From CAYUNA01 sp047629355 (GTDB taxonomy: Bacteria; Bacteroidota; Bacteroidia; Chitinophagales; Saprospiraceae), in the NCBI GenBank assembly GCA_047629355.1, contig JBLHWU010000017.1, positions 1 to 40,988 on the forward strand: a stretch of DNA of 40,988 nucleotides. Reading direction: 5' to 3'. This document shows positions 32,947 to 40,960 of this stretch, one piece after another. The first letter of the stretch is position 1, and each line of letters begins with the position of its first letter. The position numbers and the translations under genes were made by a program. Below the pieces are notes generated by a model. It did no database searches, was not told the DNA's origin, and saw nothing but the letters and a program-made list of their open reading frames with translations.

Positions 32947-35052
32947 CTATTTCAAAATCACTTTTTTCGTAAAGGACTTTCTTCCTTTTTTAACTTTTAA
33001 AAAGTAAACGCCGGCAGGTAAATCACCTACGGAAAGAATCGTTCGGTAATCTGAAAGCGATTCTGTTAAAACCGGTTGACCTAAATAATTAAAGAGCACC
33101 AAATTACCGGAAATATCTCCGTCTGAATTGAAAATTACATTCAGATCTCCGCCGCTGACCGGATTCGGGAAGATTTTTAATTGCAATTTACCCAATTCAA
33201 TTTCTGCATAAACAACATCCGTAATTTCAAAATTCCCGTCATAATCAATTTGTTTCAAACGATAATAATTGATACCGTTTTCAGGTGCGAAATCAATGAA
33301 CTTATAGGTTTGGAAATTGAAAGTAGTTCCGTTGCCTTCTACGAAATCAAGCTTAAACCATTTGCCGTTTTTATCTCTTCGTTGGATGTCGAAACCTTCA
33401 TTGTTGATTTCAGTAGCGGTTGCCCAAATTAGTTCTACCGTTTCGCCCACCGTTTTTGCATCAAAAGAAATTAATTCCACTGGTAGAAGTGAGCAAGAAC
33501 CTGCTCCGACGGCTGTCATTTCCGGCGGAGAGGGGAGACAATTTGCTGTTGTACTATGCGCAATTTTATGAGCGGCGGCAGTAGATTCTTCTGAAGAAGG
33601 AGACAGCAATGTTCCACAAGGATCGGAGGCATAGTGCATGACTTTATTTACATCCACTACATGTCCTAAACCATGACAATGACCTAATTCGTGGAGAGCA
33701 GTGCTTTCAAATGTAAAACTACCTCCGGGACAAGTGCCGCTTCCGTACCACCAAGTATAGTCGGTAGAAAATTGCAGATCTAATTCAGATACTCTCCAAA
33801 AAGTGTCTTCCTGATCACATGCCACTGCAGCGCCTCCTGAATAACGAGAAGTGGCTCTGCCAAGTATGCTTCCGCTTAAACCACCGAACATAACAACATT
33901 TACATCGTCTTGTGCCAATCCCACATTGGTCGAAGTTGCTGAAACATCGAAGTTTACTTCTGAGTCGCACCGCCAAGTAGAAAGCGCTCTTTCGAAAGCT
34001 AATTTTGCGTCAGAATTAGATGACATTCCCCCTGCTGTACTGTATTCAAAAGTATATCCACCGTTGCCGTCGTCGTCGATTAATTCAATTCTGTTTCGAT
34101 GATTAGAACCCCAGTTGAAAAAATCGGAATTAACATGATTCATCGTCCAATCAATTGTTACTGGCTCAGTGTCTTGATCGCCTGAATTATTCTGGACCAA
34201 AATAGTCCCTGTGCCTGCTGCATCCGGAATTTTTACTCTGATTTCGGTATCAGACCAAGAGATATAATCCGAATCGTTTGGAGGTAAAGTATAATTCGAA
34301 CCTCCGTCATCTGCATTTGAAAAACCGACAAACCCGCCAGTTAATCGATCAGCCTCAAAACCGGTACCAGTGACAACCATTTCATTATCTGTGACGATGG
34401 TTCCGGCAATAAATGAAGCAGAACCTCCGGCTCCATCCGTAACCGAGGTTATAGAAACTGCTACTTTGCCTGCAGTACTTTCAGAATAGATTTCGGGCGT
34501 GTATAGCTCACCGGAAGGTTTTTGAATTACTTTTTGAACTACCGTTTGAATTTTTTTGAAAAGTGAAGTTTCGCTTTGTGGTTTTTCAACCAAAACATCT
34601 TTGTAAAGCCCTTCCTGATAAACGATAGCCCCTTGAATCGGCGCAACATCTCGGTATTGTTTTATTGAAGAAGCAGTACTTCGAAATGGTTTGTGGTCAT
34701 TTTCAAAATCTTCCTTTTTTAAAAAAACTAAATAGTCATTAAATGGAGTAAACTCTGTTTCGGGCCAAGTTTTTTGACCAAAATCATCAACGACCCCACC
34801 CATCGTGATGATTGAAATTTCTTCTACGGATTGATGCCCTTTCAAATAGGCTTTTACCTGAAATTTGTTTAAGGTGTAAATATTTGTTCGGGCTTCATTC
34901 CAATAAGCGGTTTTATCAATTAATTTGACTTTGGCAATGGTTTCGCTTTCGATAATTCGCGAATCAAGGGAGACCGGAATGATTTGAGATAAAGCCGGGT
35001 TTGAAAAAAGAAAAATAAGAAGGGAGGCATAAAGCCAATTTTGAAATTGCAT
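32947..35052 (-). CDS. Secreted metzincin-type metalloprotease with T9SS type A tail
   Basis: 701-residue exported protease. Signal peptide (WLYASLLIFLFSNPALS) is followed by an N-terminal region and an IPT/TIG-like module (about 200-300, EMVVTGTGFEADRLTGGFVG). The catalytic domain has the extended zinc motif HELGHCHGLGH at about 454-464 and a Met-turn (KVMHYAS, Met472), as in matrixin-like metzincins. The last 80 residues are a type A sorting domain (IFPNPVSGGDLNVIF ... NYLGQPVL ... LPAGVYFLKVKKG ... KKVILK). It should be exported across the outer membrane by T9SS. Complete and monocistronic. Confidence 0.92.
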   Translation of the reverse strand: MQFQNWLYASLLIFLFSNPALSQIIPVSLDSRIIESETIAKVKLIDKTAYWNEARTNIYTLNKFQVKAYLKGHQSVEEISIITMGGVVDDFGQKTWPETEFTPFNDYLVFLKKEDFENDHKPFRSTASSIKQYRDVAPIQGAIVYQEGLYKDVLVEKPQSETSLFKKIQTVVQKVIQKPSGELYTPEIYSESTAGKVAVSITSVTDGAGGSASFIAGTIVTDNEMVVTGTGFEADRLTGGFVGFSNADDGGSNYTLPPNDSDYISWSDTEIRVKIPDAAGTGTILVQNNSGDQDTEPVTIDWTMNHVNSDFFNWGSNHRNRIELIDDDGNGGYTFEYSTAGGMSSNSDAKLAFERALSTWRCDSEVNFDVSATSTNVGLAQDDVNVVMFGGLSGSILGRATSRYSGGAAVACDQEDTFWRVSELDLQFSTDYTWWYGSGTCPGGSFTFESTALHELGHCHGLGHVVDVNKVMHYASDPCGTLLSPSSEESTAAAHKIAHSTTANCLPSPPEMTAVGAGSCSLLPVELISFDAKTVGETVELIWATATEINNEGFDIQRRDKNGKWFKLDFVEGNGTTFNFQTYKFIDFAPENGINYYRLKQIDYDGNFEITDVVYAEIELGKLQLKIFPNPVSGGDLNVIFNSDGDISGNLVLFNYLGQPVLTESLSDYRTILSVGDLPAGVYFLKVKKGRKSFTKKVILK

Positions 35053-35090
35053 AGGTTTTGTCTTGTGTGTTTTAAAGAAAAAGTGAATTC

Positions 35091-35350
35091 CTAAGGATCG
35101 TGTAAAGAATAACTTATAACAGTTTGAATATTCTTTTTCCTTTGCTCTGCGTTAAAAATACTCGCCGTATCTACGGATATGACTGCGTTTTTTGCCTTGA
35201 TTAAAGAAAAAATAATCATTCAACTTTAGACTTTATGAATGAGTAGCTTTTTTAGAATTGCAAATAATTGATAATCAATAGTTTGCGAATTGTCCAGAGT
35301 CGCCATTCATAAAGTCTTTTGTTATAATTTATTCTTTACACAATCCTAAA
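35091..35350. repeat. Long inverted repeat, about 260 bp
   Basis: CTAAGGATCGTGTAAAGAAT and AACTTATAACA at the left recur inverted at the right (TTGTTATAATTTATTCTTTA and CACAATCCTAA). An inner pair AGACTTTATGAATG / CATTCATAAAGTCT is also visible. The core GCCGTATCTACGGATATGA resembles that of the tsaE-tsaB repeat. Confidence 0.8.
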
Positions 35351-35373
35351 TGGTATTGTGTCTTAAAATAAAT

Positions 35374-35597
35374 GGTAGTGCCACAAATGTGCACTTTTAC
35401 AGTTTAGGTGCTTTTGTTTATCAAAGGGATTTTTATCCCTTAATACCTCTCCCGCGTTGCCGCAGGCAACGCGCACTGTGTTTTTGGAAGCTCGATAATC
35501 TTACGATTTTCTCGCTGCTCAAACTTAAAAGAACCTTTGTTTACACGGTAATAAATCATTTTTTCAATAAATGGTGGTGCACATTTGTAGCACTACC
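35374..35597 (-). mobile_element. MITE-like element, copy 4 (224 bp), with perfect 8-bp target duplication
   Basis: Opposite orientation to copies 1-3. The flanks are AAATAAAT on both sides (35366-35373 and 35598-35605), an exact 8-base duplication, so this may be the youngest insertion. It lacks the long TGC-loop hairpin, as does copy 2. Confidence 0.95.
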
Positions 35598-35834
35598 AAA
35601 TAAATGACCAACTTTCGATTTTATTCTCGAAAACAAGTTTTTTTAATTGGTTGAGGAAAGAATTTCTGTTTGGAAAAACGATAGCGAGTAATAGTCGTTT
35701 TTTATCAGGGCGAGAATGTAAATTATTGACATAATTTAGAATCAAATGCTAAGTAACAAATTTAAATTTCATTAAAACGTCTAAAGATGTTTTTTTTTAC
35801 CCCAAAAAAATTAACCAATTTCTATTCTCGCCAT

Positions 35835-35842
35835 TACTTTTG
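35835..35842 (+). promoter_or_regulatory. Bacteroidota -7 box before the mscS-like gene
   Basis: TACTTTTG matches TAnnTTTG. Transcription would begin near 35849, just ahead of the ACG at 35872 that I propose as the original start position. Confidence 0.55.
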
Positions 35843-35871
35843 ACTTTTCATAAAAGCAATTCTCAAAACAG

Positions 35872-36714
35872 ACGAAAGAATTAATAGAAATATTAGAATA
35901 TAAACTTTTCGTATTCGGTGATTTTCATATTGAGTTGTGGAGCGTGTTTGCAGCGATTGCCATTTGGCTTTTAGCGAAGTTGCTGACTTGGTTTATCAAT
36001 TCTGTTTTATTAGGAAGGATTTACAAACGCCAAGAGATTGAGATTGGTCGCCAATTTGCGTTCAATGCTTTGATCCGCTATGTGATTTATACCATTGCCG
36101 CGCTATTCGTCTTGCAAACCTTCGGAGTCAAATATTCGGTTTTGTGGGGTGATGCTGCGGCATTATTGGTCGGTATCGGTTTGGGATTGCAACAAACTTT
36201 TACGGATTTATTGGCGGGTTTGATTTTACTTTTGGAAGGAACCGTTTCGGTCGGCGATATTGTAAATGTCGATGGAACGATAGGGAAAGTCATTCAAATC
36301 GGTATTCGAACCACTAACGTGGAAACCCGAGACGGGGTCTCGATATTGATGCCGAACTCAAAGTTGGTCATGGAAAACGCTACCAATTGGAGCCATAAAA
36401 ATATTCCGCTTCGTTTTCAAGTGAATGTCGGGGTTGCCTATACTTCAGATGTGAAATTGGTAACTGATTTATTGCTTCAAGCTGCAGGTGAGCATAAATC
36501 AATTAGGAAAAAGCCGGCACCGGAGGTATTGTTTCAAGATTTCGGAGATTCTTCCCTCGATTTTTCATTGTATTTTTTCAGCAAAGAGTTTATAAGAATT
36601 GAGCATGTGAAAAGCGAGATTGGGGTACGAGTAATGTTAGAACAGAAAGTGCCGTTAAGGAATCCCCAAATCACGCCAATCCCAACCATTCATCAATCGA
36701 GTCAAGGTATCTAA
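35872..36714 (+). pseudogene. MscS-family mechanosensitive channel, 3' end replaced by Tn3 sequence
   Basis: Small-conductance mechanosensitive channel. The pore helix and beta domain are clear (WGDAAALLVGIGLGLQQTF, then GDIVNVDGTIGKVIQIGIRT and SILMPNSKLV). An open frame with MscS-like sequence (KELIEILEYKLFVFGDFHIE) extends upstream of the TTG at 35935, and the codon where ATG is expected is ACG (35872-35874). At the 3' end, native coding stops after EFIRIEHVKSEI. The next 38 bases (36622-36659) are a Tn3-type terminal repeat, and the final 31 or so residues are read from the transposon. Loss of the last native residues of the C-terminal domain probably inactivates it. Promoter box at 35835-35842. 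Confidence 0.75.
36622..36659 (+). repeat. Tn3-family 38-bp terminal inverted repeat
   Basis: Begins GGGGTACGAG and ends GCCGTTAAG, exactly 38 bases, with GAAC and AAA in the middle. This follows the classical Tn3 end (GGGGTCTGACG ... GAACGAAAACTCACGTTAAG). It lies 11 bases beyond the transposase stop, as expected for a transposon end. The opposite end is not in the window. Confidence 0.8.
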
Positions 36715-37868
36715 GAGGTCGTAGCATCCCTTGAATAATGGAAGAGTCTAACTCAAAATTATATTGTCCTAACATATTAATGTTCCCATGTATCAATGGA
36801 GAAAGTCGAGCAATTTGCTCTGGAGTAATTTTCACTTCTTGTTTCTGCAAATGTTCAATAGCCAGTTGCATATATCTGGTATTCCAAAGCACGACCATAT
36901 TAGTGACTAACCCAAGAGCGGATAATTGGTTTTCTTGTTCTTGAACATACCGTTTTCTGATTTCCCCTTTTTTACCATGAAAAATAGCCCTTGTCAATTC
37001 GTGTCTTGATTCTCCTCGATTGAGTTGGGTTAGAATCCTACGTCGGTAATTTTCATCATCAACATAGGTTAAGGAATGAATGGTTTTAATGATGCGCCCC
37101 AATTCTTGAACAGCTTTACCCAGACTATTGGGTTGACCACCTCTTTGTAAAATTTGCATGATTTGTAAGGCTTGGACTTTGCCCGTTTTTAGAGAACCAG
37201 TGAGTCGTAAAATATCATCCCAATGCGTTTTGATTAATTCCATATTAATCTTATTTCTGCTGATTCCATTAAGGTGTCCATAATCTACTTTCCTATCCAT
37301 ACGCCAAAAACGAGTTGACCCCGTATCGGCTATTCTTAGACTGAATTGATACCCAAGCATATAAAAAAAGTTCAAACACAATATCGCTATATCCCGCAGT
37401 ATCCACCATGATTTCTGTGGGTTTTAAATCTGTAGGCTGCTCTAAGACACCTGCCAGAAGATATAAAGAATCTCTATTTGTGCCAGGAACAACAAATATC
37501 ATTGAGCCCCGTAAATTGGTCAGAGGTGTAATTATAATAGGTAATGCCCTTGGTGTTTTTAAAATATTTACCGTTAGCTTTTGCATTAATTGCTCTAACA
37601 GGAACGATAAAACGCATGCCGTCAGCAGAGGCTACTTCACCGCCACCCCAATGAGCTGCCAAAGGTAAATGATATTGATAATCGACTAATTTCACATTAG
37701 CTTTGGTTAGATTTTTTCGCTAATAAATAATTCTGCTTTATCCAATCCAACCCGCCTTTGCTTAAAACTGGATTATTGGGTCTTTGTATTGGTTCGATTC
37801 CAATATTGCAAGCCTCACTCAATAAAACAGCACTTAAACTAACGTCAAAATTGCGGGCGGAAAAAGTA
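36671..37868 (-). pseudogene. Tn3-family transposase (tnpA), C-terminal part, frameshifted
   Basis: DDE transposase of the Tn3 family, minus strand. Reading from 37868: NFDVSLSAVLLSEACNIGIE and PVLSKGGLDWIKQNYLLAK; then, after a shift in a 6-T run (37712-37717), ANVKLVDYQYHLPLAAHWGG and GEVASADGMRFIVPVRAINA; then, after another shift, VVPGTNRDSLYLLAGVLEQ and PTEIMVDTAGYSDIVFELF; then, after a T-run shift near 37375, MLGYQFSLRIADTGSTRFWR to the natural end LRPLRYLDSIDEWLGLA. Three single-base shifts, and the N-terminal half (over 500 aa in full-length TnpA) is missing where Rhs sequence begins near 37868. Dead element. Confidence 0.85.
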
Positions 37869-38933
37869 GCGATGACCTTGGAAACTGCCGACCCCGAAGA
37901 GCATGACCCAGGGAAGACCGACGAAAGAGTTGTGCCGTTCTTTACCTTTTTTTATCCAAGATCATTTGGGCAACTCGCGGATTTTGTACCACAACAAATT
38001 CACCGATTGTACCGAGGAAGGGACGCGCTATGTCTTGGAGCATGTGCTGGGTTATTATCCGTATGGCAAGACGCTGCGGGAGTATGTGCTGCAAAGAGAA
38101 CGTTTTTAGACGACGCACCATGAACGGGATGCAGCGACGGGACTTGACTACAGAGGAGCGAGGTTTTATGATAGTGAGGTGGGGAGGTTTTTGAGCTTGG
38201 ATCCAGAAGCAATGAGCTTTGCAACTTGGAGTCCTTATACATATTCCTTGAATAACCCAATTAGATATTATGATTCTGATGGAAAATCACCAAAAACTAC
38301 TGACCCTCCGAGTTGGTGGGAAAAAGCGGTGGCTTTTGCGGGTGGCATGAGTAATTCAGTGGCATCTAATGTAACAGGAAACTTTCCTGGTACAAGAATG
38401 AATGCTCGTGAAGCTTTTGCTAATGATGAATTAGCTTCTTGGGCCGAAGCAGGTCAAACGAGTGGGGATATAGTCTCTATTGGTATCGGAATGAGTGAAA
38501 TGACTGCTTCTCTTATTGGTTTAGGAGTAGAAGGGGCTGCAGCACCTGTCTCTGGAGGAGCGTCAACCCACCGACTGTAGCTTTAGGAACACACGGTACA
38601 GTGACAGCAAATGCTGCTATTCAGAATTTATTTTCTGACGATGGGGTAGTACAAATGAATGATGGAGATGGAAGTAGTAGCAATAATTCGTCTGAAGGTA
38701 ACGTTGAATTTCCAGGAAACGACCCAACTAAAGCACCTGAGGGTTATGAATGGAAAGGAAGACCAGACTCAACGCTAGGGGCAAAAGATGGAAATTATTA
38801 CAATCCAAGTACAAAGGAATCTCTGAGACCAGACCTTGATTATTCTGATCCTATTGGACCTCATTGGGATTATAAAAACTCATCTGGGAGTTGGTTTAGA
38901 ATTTTCCCTGATGGTACTGTTTCACCTAAATAA
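37868..38933 (+). pseudogene. Rhs/YD-repeat polymorphic toxin, C-terminal part, disrupted
   Basis: Plus strand fragments: ETADPEEHDPGKTDE; then, after a shift in a 7-T run near 37950, IQDHLGNSRILYHNKFTD and VLGYYPYGKTLREYVLQRERF; a TAG at 38107-38109; then, in the same frame, DAATGLDYRGARFYDSEVGR and FLSLDPEAMSFATWSPYTYS with LNNPIRYYDSDGK. This is the conserved Rhs core end. A variable toxin part follows, frame-shifted once more near 38555. The tip (GYEWKGRPDSTLGAKDG, SLRPDLDYSDPIGPHWDY, WFRIFPDG) looks like the polymorphic toxin type 37 domain, a proposed nuclease. As read, no full toxin can be made. Confidence 0.8.
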
Positions 38934-38943
38934 TTATTGACAT

Positions 38944-39231
38944 ATGTGCAAAAAAAGAATAGTATCTACTAATGATTGGAGAAGGCAGGGGCAAGAAGAT
39001 TACTTAAAAAATAAGGCTTTAATAAAAAGAATTTACAACTCGTATAGAGAAGGCTGGGATCATGATCATTGTGAATTTTGCGGGGATAAATTTTCTACAG
39101 ATGAAAGTGACTTACATATTGGTTATTCAATATTGAATGGCTATCACTGGATTTGTGAAACTTGCTTCTTAGACTTTAGAAATGAATTTAATTGGGAAAT
39201 AAAACAAGAGGTAGATAATGATTTGACATAG
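38944..39231 (+). CDS. Candidate immunity protein with paired CxxC motifs
   Basis: 95-residue soluble protein directly downstream (10 bases) of the toxin tip. It contains WRRQGQEDYLKNKALIKRIY and two CxxC pairs (HCEFC at about 42-46 and CETC at 71-74), a likely zinc-ribbon arrangement. Position just after an Rhs toxin domain and on the same strand is that of a cognate immunity gene. It is intact while the toxin is broken. Family not named with certainty. Confidence 0.65.
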   Translation: MCKKRIVSTNDWRRQGQEDYLKNKALIKRIYNSYREGWDHDHCEFCGDKFSTDESDLHIGYSILNGYHWICETCFLDFRNEFNWEIKQEVDNDLT

Positions 39232-39569
39232 TTGGTTCTAACTGATGCCCGCTCGCGCTGAGTACGTGCGACGATAAAGTCGCTTTAAACACTATTAAAT
39301 AACTGAATATCAATTAGTTATAGCAATAAGTTCAGATGATTTAACTTAATATATTGCTATTAGTTTTCTACCAAAGCGTGCGTAACTGGTAACCCCAGAT
39401 TCGTTTCCGAATCGTTGAATTGTTTCGAGAGAATAATATTGAAATTCCATTTCCGCAACGAGATGTGTGGGTGCGGAAATAATTTTGAATGATGAATTTT
39501 GAATGATGAATTTTGAATGATACGGCACTCGCTGCGCTCTACTATTCATCATTCAAAATTCCTTTATTT
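39232..39569. other. Gene-free interval with a small hairpin and a 14-bp tandem repeat palindrome
   Basis: Contains GCGAC.GATAAA.GTCGC near 39268-39283 and the repeat described at 39481-39560. No promoter or gene was supported. Confidence 0.6.
39481..39560. repeat. 14-bp tandem repeat that also forms an inverted repeat
   Basis: AATTTTGAATGATG occurs 2.9 times (39481-39521). After a 22-base GC-richer spacer (CGGCACTCGCTGCGCTCT) the complement ATTCATCATTCAAAATTC follows, so the array can fold on itself. It lies at the 3' end of the threonine aldolase gene. Confidence 0.85.
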
Positions 39570-40589
39570 TCAACCCATTTTTTTCAAAACCTCCACCGTT
39601 TTATCCAACATATCCTCTGTAAAATCGAGATGCGTCACAAACCTCACCGTTTGGGGGCCGAAAGTGACGGCGAGGATATTTTCTTTTTTCAAATTTTCAA
39701 TAAAATTCACTCTGCTCATCGGCGGTTTTACATCAAAAATCAAAATATTGGTTTCGATCGGGCGGATGTTTTCGACAAAAGGTAATTGCTCCAAAACGCC
39801 GGCAATGACGCGCGCGTGATGATGATCTAATTTTAGTCGATTGATGTTGTTTTCGAGCGCATAGATTCCTGTGGCAGCAAGGAAGCCGGCTTGTCGCATT
39901 CCGCCGCCCATTATTTTTAGAATTCGTCTTGATTTTTTTATAAAGTATTGATTAACAATGAGTAAGGAGCCGACAGGCGCTTCCAAACCTTTTGAAAGAC
40001 AAAGCGAAACAGAGTCAAAAAGTTTGCCCATATCTTTCGGTGAATCCCCTGACTCTACCAGTGCGTTGAACAACCTTGCACCGTCCAAATGTAGTTTTAA
40101 GCTACGTTTTTTACAAAGGTCTGAAATTGGTTTGATCTCCTTTTTTTTATAAATCGCACCTCCGTCGATGTTACAGGTATTTTCAATTACGACGAGGGTA
40201 CTTCGAGCAGTCCAATCGAATTCAGATTTGATGACCGGTTCGATTTGATCGGCGGTAATTTTTCCCTGTGGACCTTCGAGCGTTGTCATCGAAACACCGG
40301 AATGGAAAGCATAACTTCCACCCTCAGCCTGTTTGATATGGGAGAGATTATGGCAAATTATTTCATCGAGAGGTTGCGTGTGACATTTGATCGCAATTTG
40401 ATTGGTCATCGTCCCGGAAGGGCAAAAGAGTGCGGATTCTTTTCCAAACATTTTTGAAACTTTTGCTTCCAACGCATTGATCGTTGGATTTTCGCCGAAT
40501 ACATCGTCGCCGACTTCGGCGTTGAACATCGCTTCGAGCATTGCGGGAGTTGGTTTCGTTACCGTATCGCTGATTAAATTGATTTGCAT
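39570..40589 (-). CDS. ltaE: Low-specificity L-threonine aldolase
   Basis: PLP-dependent aldolase cleaving L-threonine or allo-threonine to glycine and acetaldehyde. The 339-residue length is standard. The opening NLISDTVTKPTPAMLEAM, VGDDVFGENPTINALE, and the PLP lysine at about 200 in SLCLSKGLEAPVGS are all present, with Asp169 in LHLDGARLFNA. The gene is complete. The short lipoprotein gene lies upstream on the same strand, about 50 bases away. Confidence 0.93.
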   Translation of the reverse strand: MQINLISDTVTKPTPAMLEAMFNAEVGDDVFGENPTINALEAKVSKMFGKESALFCPSGTMTNQIAIKCHTQPLDEIICHNLSHIKQAEGGSYAFHSGVSMTTLEGPQGKITADQIEPVIKSEFDWTARSTLVVIENTCNIDGGAIYKKKEIKPISDLCKKRSLKLHLDGARLFNALVESGDSPKDMGKLFDSVSLCLSKGLEAPVGSLLIVNQYFIKKSRRILKIMGGGMRQAGFLAATGIYALENNINRLKLDHHHARVIAGVLEQLPFVENIRPIETNILIFDVKPPMSRVNFIENLKKENILAVTFGPQTVRFVTHLDFTEDMLDKTVEVLKKMG

Positions 40590-40640
40590 TTTTCACTTTG
40601 TGAGTTTTTTCTAAATACAGGGTGAAAAACAAAAAATTTC

Positions 40641-40811
40641 CTATAGATTCGCTTTGACGTCTGACCAATAGGGGAACTCTTTTTCCTTGTATTTCTTCTC
40701 TGCATCAAAAATGGCGTGAAGGGAATTGTGCGCCTCGTTTTTTGAGGAGGTCGTATTGTTTTGGCAACTGCCAAAAATCAGGAGAAAGAAGATGTAATAT
40801 TGGATTTTCAT
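40641..40811 (-). CDS. Short lipoprotein, possibly a truncated gene
   Basis: 56 residues from the ATG at 40811. A lipoprotein signal (KIQYYIFFLLIFGSC) is followed by only about 40 residues (KNEAHNSLHAIFDAEKKYKE, ending FPYWSDVKANL). The longer frame to 40883 adds 24 non-signal residues and is rejected. The mature part is unusually short for a lipoprotein, so it may be the 5' remnant of a larger gene. No family recognised. Confidence 0.5.
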   Translation of the reverse strand: MKIQYYIFFLLIFGSCQNNTTSSKNEAHNSLHAIFDAEKKYKEKEFPYWSDVKANL

Positions 40812-40960
40812 GTATTCGCGTTTGTAAAGGGTGTGGATATTTTTGAGGGTGTAAGGCAACGAAAATTCAAAAAGCACCAACAACCGAGGTCGTTGATGAC
40901 TTAAATTTATGGCTTATGGACGAATTCAGTGGAGTGGTTTTGACAAAGGGTTTTTGAGGG

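Larger units (their letters stand above)
35053..35871. other. Gene-free interval with a long inverted repeat and MITE copy 4
   Basis: 819 bases holding the inverted repeat at 35091-35350, MITE copy 4 at 35374-35597 and the mscS promoter. Short ORFs here are translations of the repeat. Confidence 0.8.

Noticed and set aside
36671..37868. Programmed frameshifting in the Tn3 transposase
   Set aside because: Three shifts are needed and the N-terminal half is missing; Tn3 transposases are not known to use frameshifting.
37758..38123. Single 121-aa protein spanning the Tn3/Rhs junction
   Set aside because: Its first part is antisense to the transposase remnant and its middle switches out of the Rhs frame at a 7-T run; it is a chance fusion.
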